A stretch of 29,100 nucleotides of DNA from Silvimonas sp. JCM 19000 (GTDB lineage: Bacteria > Pseudomonadota > Gammaproteobacteria > Burkholderiales > Chitinibacteraceae): NCBI GenBank assembly GCA_001313065.1, contig BBFD01000014.1:1-29100 (forward strand). Reading direction: 5' to 3'. The notes below the pieces were generated by a model. It searched no databases. It was not told the DNA's origin and saw only the letters and a list, made by a program, of their open reading frames with translations. Both the position numbers and the translations under genes were made by a program. Every line of letters begins with the position of its first letter. The first letter of the stretch is position 1. This document shows positions 27,938 through 29,100 of this stretch, piece by piece.

Positions 27938-29100
27938 ACGCGGATTTCTCCGTTGCCCAACACCACCCATTTCTCGCTGGTCAGGCCTTCCAGGCCGACC
28001 GGACCACGTGCGTGGATCTTGTCGGTGGAAATGCCGATCTCGGCGCCCAGGCCGTACTCGAACCCATCGGCAAAAACGCGTGCTGGCGTTCACCATCACC
28101 GAGGCCGAATCCACCTCGCGCAAAAAAGCGGCGCGCTTTGCTGTAGTTCTCGGTGATGATGGCATCGGTGTGGTGCGAGCCATAGGTATTGATATGGTCG
28201 ATGGCTGCGTCCAGATCGTCCACCAGCTTGATCGACAAAATCGGCGCCAGGTATTCGGTGCGCCAGTCTTCTTCGGTGGCGGGAATCGCTTCGGGCAGGA
28301 TGTCGCGTGTGGCGGCACAACCGCGCAGCTCAACACCCTTTTGTTCGTAAATGGCGGCTAACGGTGGCAGGATCAGATCGGCCACGTTGCTGTGCACCAG
28401 CAGCGTTTCCATGGTGTTGCACGGTGCGTAACGCTGGGTTTTGGCGTTGTCGGCGATGCGGATGGCTTTTTTTCGGGATCAGCTTCTTCGTCGATATAGA
28501 CGTGGCAGATACCATCCAGATGCTTGATCACCGGCACGCGTGCATCTTGCGCGATGCGGGCGATCAGGCTTTTGCCCCCGCGCGGCACGATGACATCGAC
28601 AAATTCGGTCATGGTGATCAGCTCGCCCACGGCGGCGCGATCGGGTGTTTCGATAATCTGGACCGCGGTGGCAGGCAGGCCTGCGCTGGCCAGGCCTTCT
28701 TTCACCAGCGCGGCAATCGCCTGATTGCAGTGAAACGCTTCGCGGCCGCCACGCAGGATGGTGGCATTGCCGGATTTGATGCACAGGCCGGCGGCATCGG
28801 CGGTGACGTTGGGGCGGGCTTCATAAATGATGCCGATCACGCCCAAGGGCACGCGCATCTTGCCCACCTGAATGCCGGAAGGGCGGAATTTGAAATCACC
28901 CATCTCCCCCACCGGATCCGGCAGCGCAGCATCTGGCGCAGGCCTTCGGCCATGGTGGCGATGGTTTTGTCGGTCAGTTGCAGACGATCGAGCAGGGCAG
29001 GTTCCAGGCCGTCGGCGCGTGCTTGCTCCATATCGCGCGCGTTGGCGGCGATCAGCGTGGCGGCATCGCGCACGATGCGTCGGCGATGGCCAGCAAGGCG
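27934..29100 (-). CDS. proA: gamma-glutamyl phosphate reductase, N-terminus beyond the window (several frame breaks)
   Basis: ProA reduces gamma-glutamyl phosphate with NADPH to glutamate semialdehyde in proline synthesis. The frame enters from the window edge at [20 protein letters not shown], so about 20-25 N-terminal residues are outside. Conserved segments are [60 protein letters not shown] and the catalytic Cys in [15 protein letters not shown]. Breaks: a missing C near 29068, a missing G near 28928 ([18 protein letters not shown]), T7 near 28468 ([20 protein letters not shown]), and one near 28080 ([18 protein letters not shown]). It ends [14 protein letters not shown] at 27934, overlapping nadD by four bases. 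Confidence 0.94.

Overview
The window looks like the chromosome of a betaproteobacterium, most likely of the Neisseriales (Chitinibacteraceae or Chromobacteriaceae type). The reasons are the proA-nadD-rsfS order, a sigma54-driven type IV pilin gene, a Pseudomonas/Neisseriales-style class III ribonucleotide reductase, adjacent cysD and cysN, and moderately GC-rich genes. This placement is inference; no 16S gene is present.

The sequence has one overriding property. Almost every gene of normal length is broken by small indels. A or T runs that should be 5-7 bases are 6-8 bases long, and single G or C bases are missing from short G/C runs. Removing these indels restores complete, well-conserved proteins in nearly every case. 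I therefore annotate each locus as one gene over its restored span and name the break points. The simplest cause is uncorrected sequencing or assembly error, not gene decay.

Layout. 1-4500 is a mixed accessory region: a maltose-type acetyltransferase, a small membrane protein, a GNAT acetyltransferase, a small protein of unknown function, a secreted NHL-repeat protein and the C-terminal scrap of an HlyD-type secretion adaptor. 4600-7440 is an anaerobic ribonucleotide reductase operon (nrdD, a separate glycyl-radical domain, nrdG) behind an FNR-like box and two NrdR-like boxes. 7551-9072 holds a nitronate monooxygenase-like gene, terminators and tRNA-Thr(CGU). 9147-9774 is a sigma54 promoter, pilA and its terminator.

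9854-23952 is a glycan-biosynthesis island. The plus-strand part carries two large polytopic GT-C-like membrane proteins, two GtrA-type flippases, a GGHRFFSK-type flavoprotein, CDP-sugar genes (rfbF/ddhA, rfbH/ddhC), an SDR reductase and a DPM1/GtrB-like glycosyltransferase; many are coupled by ATGA or direct stop-start junctions. A convergent minus-strand operon encodes a divergent NeuB-family synthase, an acetolactate-synthase-like ThDP enzyme (the class that includes YerE of yersiniose synthesis) and an FkbM methyltransferase. Together they suggest a 3,6-dideoxy, possibly branched, sugar assembled on a lipid carrier and transferred to O-antigen or to the adjacent pilin. The expected CDP-glucose 4,6-dehydratase is not in the window.

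24136-29100 returns to housekeeping genes on the minus strand: cysD-cysN (sulfate activation) and proA-nadD-rsfS (proline synthesis, NAD synthesis, ribosome silencing).
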